64,000 nt of DNA. Source: Mesorhizobium sp. (lineage in GTDB: Bacteria > Pseudomonadota > Alphaproteobacteria > Rhizobiales > Rhizobiaceae). Of the stretch, positions 8,237-14,525 are shown piece after piece; positions within the stretch are counted from its first letter, which is position 1, and each line of letters opens with the position of its first letter. Position numbers and translations under genes: made by a program. The notes below the pieces were generated by a model. The model had not been told where the DNA came from and ran no database searches. It saw nothing but the letters and a program-made list of their open reading frames with translations. Location of the stretch: the NCBI GenBank assembly GCA_004017535.1, contig SAJS01000001.1, positions 930,001-994,000 of the forward strand. Reading direction: 5' to 3'.

Positions 8237-8668
8237 ATGAAGCATCAGACCTCATACGAACTTCAATCGGTGGCAATCGTCGACCGGCTCGGCTTGATTC
8301 CCCTTGCGACGAGAAGGCAGCGGATTGAGCGGTGGGCGGAACTGCTCGACCGCAATCCCCAGCGTTGCCTCTCGGCGCTGACGGGCACCGAATATGTCGA
8401 TCCCGGCGTCCGTGAACGGGTGCGGGCGGATGGCTCCGCGCTCGCGGTCGCCTTCGATGATCCGCTGCTGCGCGCGGCCGGGTTGCAATCGGACACCTAT
8501 GGCGAGGCGAAGCGCTTTTTCGAACTGTCCGATTGGCAATTGCATGACGTGGTCTGCAGCTGCCATGCCGGCGCGACGATGCAGGCCAGCTGGGCCGCCG
8601 CGCGGGTGCGCCGGATCGTAAGAGGCAGCCGGATCCTCGCCTGGCTCAGAAGCCGATTTACGCATTGA
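8237..8668 (+). CDS. Hypothetical protein, 143 aa
   Basis: No family recognised. The protein is soluble, with a central Trp/Arg-rich helix region (RRQRIERWAELLDRNPQR) and a C-terminal stretch containing two close cysteines (VVCSCHAGATMQ). The last 25 residues are basic (ARVRRIVRGSRILAWLRSRF). The start at 8237 has CAGGAG 7 nt upstream; the frame is open further back to 7976 but without a ribosome site and past the candidate promoter. It lies between the CheB operon and a FAT GUY-like receiver and is probably part of the stress regulon. Confidence 0.65.
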   Translation: MKHQTSYELQSVAIVDRLGLIPLATRRQRIERWAELLDRNPQRCLSALTGTEYVDPGVRERVRADGSALAVAFDDPLLRAAGLQSDTYGEAKRFFELSDWQLHDVVCSCHAGATMQASWAAARVRRIVRGSRILAWLRSRFTH

Positions 8669-8737
8669 GACGTGCTGGTCGCCCGGCGAGCGCAGGTCGC
8701 CGGCGGCTCGGCTGCCCGACCATCAGTGCAGAGATGA

Positions 8738-9340
8738 TCAGTGCAGAAGAGAAGCTCCGCGCAACTGCGCTATCCTGCGCATGATCGCGTTCAGCCAGTC
8801 GGCAATGGATGAGTCCTCGGGCCTTTTGTCGATGTCCTCAAGCGCCTGTTCCAAAGTGTGCTCGACAAGGCGGTCGGAGGCTCCGGCATCGTCCAGCAGC
8901 AGACGTGCGGTAAGCCGGAGCTTGGGCAGCAGCGCGACGACGTCCTCCGCCGCAGACACCGGCTGCGCGACGGTCGCCGGCTCTGCGGAGGGCTCCGGCG
9001 GGAACAGCGCATCGACCAGGCTCACGCGGTTCGAGGACTTGCTCAGGCTGCTGGCGAAACGCAAATGCTCGGGGATGGCGATGTCGTCATATCCGCTGAA
9101 GAACACGAAGGGCACGTTGCGCAGCATCAGTTCGTCCGCAATCGGGAAAATCTTGCGTCCGTGCAGGTCGATGTCCAGGATCGCGGCCTCGGCTGCTTTG
9201 GCATGTCGTCCGGCCTGTTCCAGCGTCGCCACCGGTCCCAGGATGATCGCGCCCAGGTCAGCGAAGAAGGTCGCGAGATCGCTGGCGAGCAGCCACTCGT
9301 CCTCCGCGATCAAGAGGTGAAGTCCCCTGAGGTTTCGCAC
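8738..9340 (-). CDS. Response regulator with FAT GUY-like receiver and C-terminal extension, 200 aa
   Basis: Residues 1-120 are a receiver domain: LLIAEDEWLLA acidic pair, phospho-acceptor Asp in AAILDIDLHG, switch motif FVFFSGYD, Lys in SSLSKSSN. Residues about 125-200 are an extra mostly helical region without a recognisable DNA-binding motif. Its promoter is a perfect EcfG consensus match, unlike those of the other receivers here, so it may be a feedback element of the stress response. The last codons lie in an 11-bp direct repeat (8722-8732 and 8737-8747) that duplicates the stop region. Confidence 0.85.
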   Translation of the reverse strand: MRNLRGLHLLIAEDEWLLASDLATFFADLGAIILGPVATLEQAGRHAKAAEAAILDIDLHGRKIFPIADELMLRNVPFVFFSGYDDIAIPEHLRFASSLSKSSNRVSLVDALFPPEPSAEPATVAQPVSAAEDVVALLPKLRLTARLLLDDAGASDRLVEHTLEQALEDIDKRPEDSSIADWLNAIMRRIAQLRGASLLH

Positions 9341-9448
9341 ATACGAGCTCCGTCAATAGCATTCCGACGTGGTGAGACCGCAGCCCTGGACCGTGCGCGC
9401 CGACATCGGCGCGCATGACAATGAGGCCGCAGGGAAGCCAGATGTTAG

Positions 9449-9473
9449 AACGCAGCGCCGGGTGAACCGTTCC
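9449..9473 (-). promoter_or_regulatory. Consensus EcfG/RpoE2 promoter for the 200-aa receiver gene
   Basis: Minus-strand GGAAC (9473-9469), 16-nt spacer, CGTT (9452-9449), a perfect match to GGAAC-N16-CGTT. It is about 109 nt upstream of the start at 9340. Confidence 0.75.
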
Positions 9474-9514
9474 GGCCGCTCGCTGCATGCGCTTCGATCC
9501 GATCCGGCAGGCAT

Positions 9515-9539
9515 GGAACCATTGCGCCGGCCTGCGGTT
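9515..9539 (+). promoter_or_regulatory. EcfG/RpoE2-type promoter for the 9575-10382 unit
   Basis: GGAAC at 9515-9519, 16-nt spacer, GGTT at 9536-9539; 36 nt upstream of the first start codon. Confidence 0.65.
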
Positions 9540-9574
9540 CGGCACAAGGCGGGACTTGGCCGGGAACCAGGACC

Positions 9575-9769
9575 ATGACATCGCACGACGAAGCCTCCAA
9601 GGACGATAACGAGCGTGAGAACGCCGAACGTGTCCGCGACCTGGCGGAAAGAGCGGGAATTCCAAGCGGGTTGGCGCTGGCGCTGATCCTGAAACATGGA
9701 AACGATCCGAAGGTGCTCGATCGCGAGGCGGCAAAGCTGAAGCGGGACGCCGATAATGGCGATAGATAG
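9575..9769 (+). CDS. Small DUF3606-like protein, 64 aa
   Basis: A short charged protein. Its C-terminal half (VRDLAERAGIPSGLALALIL then KHGNDPKVLDREAAKLKRD) resembles the DUF3606 pattern of small rhizobial stress proteins, with a turn containing GN near the end. The N-terminus is very acidic and polar. ATG 9575 lies 36 nt after an EcfG-like promoter; a weak CAGGA precedes it. The next gene starts 10 nt after its stop, so both are probably one transcript. The DUF assignment rests on resemblance. Confidence 0.6.
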   Translation: MTSHDEASKDDNERENAERVRDLAERAGIPSGLALALILKHGNDPKVLDREAAKLKRDADNGDR

Positions 9770-9779
9770 GGGGGTAGCC

Positions 9780-10382
9780 GTGCTCGACGATCCGATGGTC
9801 CTCATCCTGATGTATTTCGTCTTGCCGGTCTGGCTGACCGCGGGTTTTGCCGACTGGCTCTGCCACCGCGCCACCCACATAGAATCCACGACTGGCGCGA
9901 AGGAATCGCTCATCCATCTGCTGATGTTCGCCGAGGTCGGGATTCCGCTGCTTGCGGCAATGTTCCTCGAGGTGAACGCCCTGGTAATCGCCGTGATGAT
10001 CGTCACCTTCTTTGTCCATGAAGCGACAGCGATGTGGGACGTGCGCTACGCGACCACGGCGCGCACGGTGAGCCCGATCGAGCAGCATGTGCACAGCTTC
10101 CTGGAGATGATCCCGCTGATGGGCCTGGTCATCGTGGTGGCGCTGCATTGGGGCCAATTCCTGGCGCTGTTTGGCGCCGGTACGGAAAAAGCTCGCTTCG
10201 ATCTGACCTGGAAACATGAGCAACTGCCGGTGACATATATTGCCGCCGTGATGATCATTATCGTGCTGTTCGAAGTACTGCCCTATCTGGAGGAGTTCTT
10301 CAGAGGCCTGCGCGCCAACTCGGGCCGGCTCGTTCCAGCCAAGGCAAAACGGCACAAGGCCGGCGACACCGCCGCGCGATGA
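9780..10382 (+). CDS. Integral membrane protein with conserved-looking histidine clusters, about 200 aa
   Basis: Five hydrophobic segments are visible (starting MVLILMYFVL, LIHLLMFAEV, ALVIAVMIVTFF, LMGLVIVVAL and YIAAVMIIIVLF). Histidines and acidic residues cluster near the segment ends: CHRATHIE, LIHLLMFAE, FVHEATAMWD, EQHVHSFLEMIP and LHWGQ. Such spacing recalls membrane di-iron hydroxylases/desaturases, but the classical HxxxH/HxxHH boxes are not complete, so function is left open. A GTG at 9780 follows a G-run at 9769-9775; an ATG at 9756 overlapping the previous gene is the alternative. It is co-transcribed with the 64-aa gene from an EcfG-like promoter. Confidence 0.75.
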   Translation: MLDDPMVLILMYFVLPVWLTAGFADWLCHRATHIESTTGAKESLIHLLMFAEVGIPLLAAMFLEVNALVIAVMIVTFFVHEATAMWDVRYATTARTVSPIEQHVHSFLEMIPLMGLVIVVALHWGQFLALFGAGTEKARFDLTWKHEQLPVTYIAAVMIIIVLFEVLPYLEEFFRGLRANSGRLVPAKAKRHKAGDTAAR

Positions 10383-10396
10383 AGCACCTCATCGTC

Positions 10397-10534
10397 TCAG
10401 CCATTCTGGTCGATAGCGTGCGGCGAGGGCTGCTGGGCACCGCCGGCCGGCCGCCCGCCATTCTGGCCAGCCCATAGCCAGAGGGCGACCAGAACGACCA
10501 CCAGAACGCCAACTGCGATTACGATACGGCGCAT
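10397..10534 (-). CDS. Single-TM microprotein, 45 aa
   Basis: The sequence starts MRRIVIAVGVLVVVLVALWL, a positively charged N-terminus followed by one membrane helix, and ends in a polar Gly/Gln/Pro tail. It lies 8 nt downstream of the DUF2934 gene on the same strand, so it is probably translationally coupled to it. A G-run (CAGGGGG) lies upstream, a little far from the ATG. Too short for family assignment; membrane localisation is the only firm inference. Confidence 0.6.
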   Translation of the reverse strand: MRRIVIAVGVLVVVLVALWLWAGQNGGRPAGGAQQPSPHAIDQNG

Positions 10535-10542
10535 CAGCGGCT

Positions 10543-10746
10543 TCAGCCCCCTGGCCGGTTGGCGGCCGGGTCCGAGCCGATACCAACCGCGGGATCGGGC
10601 GCCACCGGACCGCGCTCAGCCTCCGAGCCTTCCGACTCGATCTCCTGGACGGCCTGATCCCAGTGTTCCTGCTGGCGTCCCTCGGGGCGGCCTTCGCGTT
10701 CCCATATTTCATGGGCGCGCTGCCTGATCCGTTCTTCCCTGTCCAT
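10543..10746 (-). CDS. DUF2934 family protein, 67 aa
   Basis: The N-terminal segment EERIRQRAHEIWEREGRPEG, followed by HWDQAVQEIE, is the characteristic DUF2934 motif found in many small alphaproteobacterial proteins. The C-terminal 25 residues are Pro/Gly-rich. The ATG at 10746 follows AGAGGAG by 7 nt. The long upstream frame (to 11154) has no ribosome site and overlaps a divergent gene. A weak EcfG-like promoter lies upstream. Biochemical function of the family is unknown. Confidence 0.8.
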   Translation of the reverse strand: MDREERIRQRAHEIWEREGRPEGRQQEHWDQAVQEIESEGSEAERGPVAPDPAVGIGSDPAANRPGG

Positions 10747-10786
10747 GCCCGGCTCCTCTCGCGGCTGAGCTCCACCGCCCGCGCCT

Positions 10787-10811
10787 AATCCGGTGGGGGG
10801 AGGTTTGTTCC
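10787..10811 (-). promoter_or_regulatory. Possible EcfG/RpoE2-type promoter for the DUF2934 unit, weak -10
   Basis: Minus-strand GGAAC (10811-10807), 18 nt, then TT (10788-10787); the -10 reads GATT. It is 41 nt upstream of the DUF2934 start. Confidence 0.45.
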
Positions 10812-10844
10812 ACCGGGGACTTTGTTTCGGGCTGTCGGGTAGTT

Positions 10845-10869
10845 GGAACTCCGTCCTCGCGCCGGTGTT
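10845..10869 (+). promoter_or_regulatory. EcfG/RpoE2-type promoter for the 104-aa gene
   Basis: GGAAC at 10845-10849, 16-nt spacer, TGTT at 10866-10869; 26 nt upstream of the start at 10895. Confidence 0.65.
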
Positions 10870-10894
10870 TTCTTCCATCAACCGGAGATCAGTC

Positions 10895-11209
10895 ATGAAC
10901 AACATCCAGAACCGTCGCGAGACGGGCGCCAGGAAATATCCGGCGAATACCGATCCGGATCCGAGCGACGAATTTTCCCAGGACGCCGCCGGCAACGACA
11001 GACCTCTCGTCGATCCAGGCCTTAGCCGCAAACAGGGCGAGGTCGAGGACAAGACCCACCAATCGGAAGGCCGCAATCCGCCGCGGCAACCGACGCCGAG
11101 CCCGGCGACCGAAAAAAGCTCAGGGGCCGGCCCCGCGGTCGCGGAGCATTCCAAGGACGCGAAAGCGCCCCGGACCGGCCGTCAGCCCGGCGCCTATGTA
11201 AAGGAATGA
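10895..11209 (+). CDS. Disordered hydrophilic protein, 104 aa
   Basis: Highly polar throughout: rich in Pro, Gly, Asp, Lys and Arg, with almost no large hydrophobic residues, so it is predicted to be intrinsically disordered. Such hydrophilic proteins are common in stress regulons, but no family is recognised. ATG 10895 has CGGAG upstream and lies just after an EcfG-like promoter. It is divergent from the DUF2934 unit. The product ends GRQPGAYVKE. Confidence 0.65.
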   Translation: MNNIQNRRETGARKYPANTDPDPSDEFSQDAAGNDRPLVDPGLSRKQGEVEDKTHQSEGRNPPRQPTPSPATEKSSGAGPAVAEHSKDAKAPRTGRQPGAYVKE

Positions 11210-11226
11210 TGCGGCGCAGACGTCGT

Positions 11227-11251
11227 GGAACATAGCTATGACTTCTAAGTT
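11227..11251 (+). promoter_or_regulatory. EcfG/RpoE2-type promoter for the CC/DC secreted protein gene
   Basis: GGAAC at 11227-11231, 16-nt spacer, AGTT at 11248-11251, giving a leader of about 80 nt before 11338. Confidence 0.55.
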
Positions 11252-11337
11252 CGGGGATAGACCGCCGCCGACGATCCGGCGGCGGCCTGTGAGGCTCTGG
11301 AACCGTCCGGAGCCGCCGCAACCACGGCGGATCGGCT

Positions 11338-11718
11338 ATGAACACAACAGCGTCAAGCGAACATCTGCGGACACGGGCAGCGGCGGTTGGGCTACGTCCA
11401 CTCCGCCGGCGGGCATGGCTTCCTCTGACGGCAAGCGTCCTGGCGAGCCTCCTTTGCGTCCCGGTATCGGCGCACCAGGCGCCGGCGGGCTGGCAGTATG
11501 ACCCTTCCTGCTGCGCTGGGGTGGATTGCTACCAGGCTCCGCCTTCGGACGTGAAAGAAACGAAGTACGGCTACCAGCTCTCGACCGGCGAGCTGATCCC
11601 CTACAGCGACCACCGCATAAAGCGATCGCGCGACGAAAACTTTCACGAATGCAAGCCGGGTGGCGATATGAAGTCGCAGCACTCCTTCTGCCTCTATGTC
11701 CCCGACCGCGGCATGTAG
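11338..11718 (+). CDS. Secreted Cys-rich protein of unknown function, 126 aa
   Basis: An extended basic N-terminus precedes a signal-peptide-like segment (LPLTASVLASLLCVPVSA) with probable cleavage before HQAPAGW. The mature part carries GWQYDPSCCAGVDCYQ plus later Cys residues in FHECKPGG and HSFCLYVP. The CC-x3-DC block suggests disulfides or metal binding in the periplasm. I recall related rhizobial hypothetical proteins with this W-x-Y-x3-CC signature, but their function is not known to me. An EcfG-like promoter lies upstream and a GC-rich hairpin downstream. Confidence 0.75.
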   Translation: MNTTASSEHLRTRAAAVGLRPLRRRAWLPLTASVLASLLCVPVSAHQAPAGWQYDPSCCAGVDCYQAPPSDVKETKYGYQLSTGELIPYSDHRIKRSRDENFHECKPGGDMKSQHSFCLYVPDRGM

Positions 11719-11755
11719 TGGGAGGTGCTCCAGCCACGCGATCGCCAAAGAAGAT

Positions 11756-11782
11756 GGGCCCGCTTCTGAGAAAGGCGGGCCC
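11756..11782. terminator. Hairpin between convergent genes
   Basis: GGGCCCGC (11756-11763) pairs perfectly with GCGGGCCC (11775-11782) across an 11-nt loop. It lies between the stop of the secreted Cys-rich protein and that of the convergent 97-aa gene. There is no clear T-run on either strand, so it is only a probable bidirectional terminator. Confidence 0.5.
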
Positions 11783-11806
11783 TTCGGCGTGATGCGGGCT
11801 CCAGGC

Positions 11807-12100
11807 TTACTTGTTGCAGTTCTGCATATTGGACGTGGTGTTGCCGGTAGCGGTATTGTTATCGATGTCGTTGCCGGCGGCGTCCTTGCACCGGTCGTTT
11901 GCGCCGTTGGACTTGGTGGTGTTCGTGCTGTTGGTGGCGTTTGGATCGATGGTGCCGTTGCCCGTGCCTGTTGTGGCGCCGGTGCCAGTGGTGCCTGTGG
12001 TTGCGCTGGTGCCGTCCCCGGCGCCCGAGCCGCTCGTTTGCGCCATCGCGGAAGCCGCCAAAACAATTGCAAGAACCGATGCGGAAAGAAGTTTGATCAT
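11807..12100 (-). CDS. Secreted Thr/Gly/Asn-rich low-complexity protein, 97 aa
   Basis: A clear Sec signal peptide (MIKLLSASVLAIVLAASAMA, cleavage after AMA) leads into a low-complexity chain of Thr, Gly, Ala and Asn. The C-terminus contains two cysteines (NDRCKDAAGND and MQNCNK) that could form a disulfide. It is likely periplasmic or exported. An EcfG-like promoter lies about 40 nt upstream. No family recognised; composition is quite unlike its neighbours. Confidence 0.75.
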   Translation of the reverse strand: MIKLLSASVLAIVLAASAMAQTSGSGAGDGTSATTGTTGTGATTGTGNGTIDPNATNSTNTTKSNGANDRCKDAAGNDIDNNTATGNTTSNMQNCNK

Positions 12101-12141
12101 GGTAAGGATCTCCTGTTGATCGCCTGATTGCGATATGAATC

Positions 12142-12166
12142 AACATGAAATCCTTACGGTTGTTCC
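12142..12166 (-). promoter_or_regulatory. EcfG/RpoE2-type promoter for the 97-aa secreted protein
   Basis: Minus-strand GGAAC (12166-12162), 16-nt spacer, TGTT (12145-12142); 42 nt upstream of the start at 12100. Confidence 0.65.
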
Positions 12167-12265
12167 AAAAGTTGCTGATCGGATGCAGATTTTGTTCATC
12201 AATGACGATGGATTACAGATGGACCCGAAAGATTACCTTCTTGACGCGCGATGTTGTTCCTGGAT

Positions 12266-12469
12266 TCACTTGTTCGTGCGAGCCTTCTGGCGCGGGTTGA
12301 TGCCGCCTGCGTCGGTGGTGTCGTTCTCGACATCGCCTTCGACCGTGGTCTCGCCGTGCTCCAGCTCGTCGCCTTCCTTGACGGTGCCCTTGGAAGTTCC
12401 GATGCCGGGATCATTGCCCATATCCGCGTCGCTTGGTTTTTTCGATTTCGGGTGCTGGTTTCCGCTCAT
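12266..12469 (-). CDS. Small acidic hydrophilic protein, 67 aa
   Basis: Begins MSGNQHPKSKKPSDADMGND and continues as a very polar, Gly/Asp/Glu/Thr-rich chain ending RQKARTNK; probably disordered. The start at 12469 has GAGGAA six nt upstream. An EcfG-like promoter lies between it and the stop of the PCMT-esterase gene on the same strand, so it has its own transcript. No family recognised. Confidence 0.65.
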   Translation of the reverse strand: MSGNQHPKSKKPSDADMGNDPGIGTSKGTVKEGDELEHGETTVEGDVENDTTDAGGINPRQKARTNK

Positions 12470-12492
12470 GACTGTTCCTCGCTGAGCCTCCG

Positions 12493-12517
12493 AACCGGAA
12501 GCGGCGCAGAATGTTCC
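12493..12517 (-). promoter_or_regulatory. EcfG/RpoE2-type promoter for the 67-aa gene
   Basis: Minus-strand GGAAC (12517-12513), 16-nt spacer, GGTT (12496-12493); 24 nt upstream of the start. Confidence 0.65.
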
Positions 12518-12521
12518 GGTG

Positions 12522-14513
12522 TCAGACGCCGAACGGATAGGTCTCCGGCATGCCTTCAGCGGCGTGTTCGGGTTCGAGCGGCGTGACCGCGCTGGTCTCG
12601 TCGAACCAGACGAAGGCATCGAATTGCCGCGCCAATGAAGCGTCGGCATAGTGGCTGTGCAGTTCGGTTTCCGGCCGGTAGATCACGCCGATGAAGCGCT
12701 CCAGGCGGCGCTCGGTCAGACGGTCGCGCAGGTTCGGGTCGCGTCCTAGGTCGAGGAGAAACCGTCCGATGCCAGCGTCGTGGCAGAGCCGCTCATAGCT
12801 GTCCTCACGCGACGGCCGTACCGAATTGATTTCCATCTCGCCGTCCCAGTCGGTCGCTGCGGCGACAGTGCCGGTGTGGGTGCCGAAACCGATGAGCGCC
12901 GCGGCATCGCCGAACCGCTGGCGGCAGAGCTGGCCGATATTCACCTCCTCGCGCGAGATTCCCATTTCGGTATAACGCGCATCGCCGATGTGGGAATTGT
13001 GCGCCCACACGACGGCCTTCGCGTTGGGCCCCCGTGCATCGAGAATATGCTCGAGCGTCTCGAACATATGCGTGTCGCGCAGATTCCAGGATTGCGGTCC
13101 GCCGTAATACATGACGCGGTGGTACTGCTCGGCGGAAGCGACGAGCCGGGCATTCTGCGCGGCGTCGAACAGTTCCTCGCCTTCCCGGCCGGCATGATCG
13201 AGCTGCCTGGCCAGCATATCGCGGCACTGCTCGAGGACCGCTTCCTCGCATTCGCGGTAGCCCTTGGTCAGCGCCGCGCGGCCGTAGGTCGACGGCTCGG
13301 TCTGCCACGGCGTCAGGCAGCCATAGCGTTCCCGCGCAACCCTTGCCGCTTCCGGGTCGACGCGGTCGAGATACTCCAGGACGGCGGCGATCGAGCCGCG
13401 CATGTTGTAGATGTCGAGGCCATAAAAACCTGCTTGCGGCTGCAGCGCCTTGACCTTGTCATTGTGGTTGCGCAGCCATTCCACGAATGCCGCGACATCG
13501 GTGTTGCGCCACATCCAGCTTGGAAAGCGCTGGAACGGCTGATCGGCGCCGGGCGAGGCGCCTCGACCGCGGACATAGCGGTCGATGGCCGCTGCATCGG
13601 GCCAATCGGCCTCGACCGCGACGATGGTGAAGCCGTGCCTCTCGATCAGCCTTTTGGTGATTGCCGCGCGCGCCCGGTAGAATTCGGACGTGCCGTGGCT
13701 GGCTTCACCGAGCAGGACGATCCGCCGGTCCGCGAAACGGTCGAACGGTTCGGCAAACGCAGGGTCGTCGAAGTCGAGAAGCGGCTCGGCGGCCGCTGCG
13801 ATCATCTCCGGCAGGCTGCGTTGGCGTGCCAGCGGGGTCGTGCGGACAGTCGCCGGGCGGTTTTCCTCCCGCCAGCCCTGTTCGCCGATCAACGGGACGA
13901 AGCGCACGCCGCCGAAATCCACCTCGCTGTAGGTCGATGCGCCCGTGCGGGTTACCTTGAGCAGGCGCTGCTCGTCGGGATCGTCGCCGACAGGAATAAC
14001 CAGCCTGCCGCCGACATCGAGCTGCTGCTGCAAGGCCAGCGGCGCGCCCGGTCCGCTCGCCGCCACCACGATGGCGTCGAAGGGTGCTGCTTCGGGCCAG
14101 CCTCTGGTGCCGTCCCCGGTCCGGACTTCGATGTTGCCGTAGCCCAGTTTCTGAAAGCGCCGCCTTGCGGCCTCTGCCAGCGATGCATGGCGTTCGACCG
14201 TGTAGACATGGTCGACGATGCGGCTCATGACGGCAGCGGCGTAGCCGGATCCGGTGCCGACCTCAAGCACTTGGTCCCCCGGGCCGATCTCCGCCATCTC
14301 CAGCATGAAGGCGACGATGTAAGGCTGCGATATCGTCTGTCCTTCCGCGATCGGCAGCGGTCCGTCCTCATAGGCGAATTCCTCATAGCCTGGGTCCACG
14401 AAGACTTCGCGCGGAACCTCTCGCATCGCTGCCAGGATTTCCCGATCATGGATGCCGCGTCGGCTGAGATGCACATCGACCATCCGACGACGCTCGCGGG
14501 AAAGATCAAGCAT
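12522..14513 (-). CDS. Protein-L-isoaspartate methyltransferase / erythromycin-esterase-like fusion, 663 aa
   Basis: Residues about 5-215 are a PCMT domain, which methylates isoaspartyl residues in damaged proteins: GQTISQPYIVAFM, the SAM loop VLEVGTGSGYAAAVMS and DAIVVAA are all present. After a linker (about 220-240) the rest resembles the erythromycin esterase family, with GEASHGTSEFYRAR, VEADWPDAAAID and VWAHNSHIGDAR carrying the conserved Glu/His residues. The natural substrate of such EreA-like domains outside resistance plasmids is unknown. The gene begins 12 nt after the pyruvate-oxidase-like gene on the same strand and shares its EcfG-like promoter. A protein-repair or stress role is inferred. 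Confidence 0.9.
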   Translation of the reverse strand: MLDLSRERRRMVDVHLSRRGIHDREILAAMREVPREVFVDPGYEEFAYEDGPLPIAEGQTISQPYIVAFMLEMAEIGPGDQVLEVGTGSGYAAAVMSRIVDHVYTVERHASLAEAARRRFQKLGYGNIEVRTGDGTRGWPEAAPFDAIVVAASGPGAPLALQQQLDVGGRLVIPVGDDPDEQRLLKVTRTGASTYSEVDFGGVRFVPLIGEQGWREENRPATVRTTPLARQRSLPEMIAAAAEPLLDFDDPAFAEPFDRFADRRIVLLGEASHGTSEFYRARAAITKRLIERHGFTIVAVEADWPDAAAIDRYVRGRGASPGADQPFQRFPSWMWRNTDVAAFVEWLRNHNDKVKALQPQAGFYGLDIYNMRGSIAAVLEYLDRVDPEAARVARERYGCLTPWQTEPSTYGRAALTKGYRECEEAVLEQCRDMLARQLDHAGREGEELFDAAQNARLVASAEQYHRVMYYGGPQSWNLRDTHMFETLEHILDARGPNAKAVVWAHNSHIGDARYTEMGISREEVNIGQLCRQRFGDAAALIGFGTHTGTVAAATDWDGEMEINSVRPSREDSYERLCHDAGIGRFLLDLGRDPNLRDRLTERRLERFIGVIYRPETELHSHYADASLARQFDAFVWFDETSAVTPLEPEHAAEGMPETYPFGV

Positions 14514-14525
14514 CGCAATCCCCTT

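Noticed and set aside
11238-11501. An 87-codon frame overlapping the start of the secreted Cys-rich protein
   Set aside because: It overlaps a gene with a clear signal peptide and its sequence is Pro/Gly/Arg noise.
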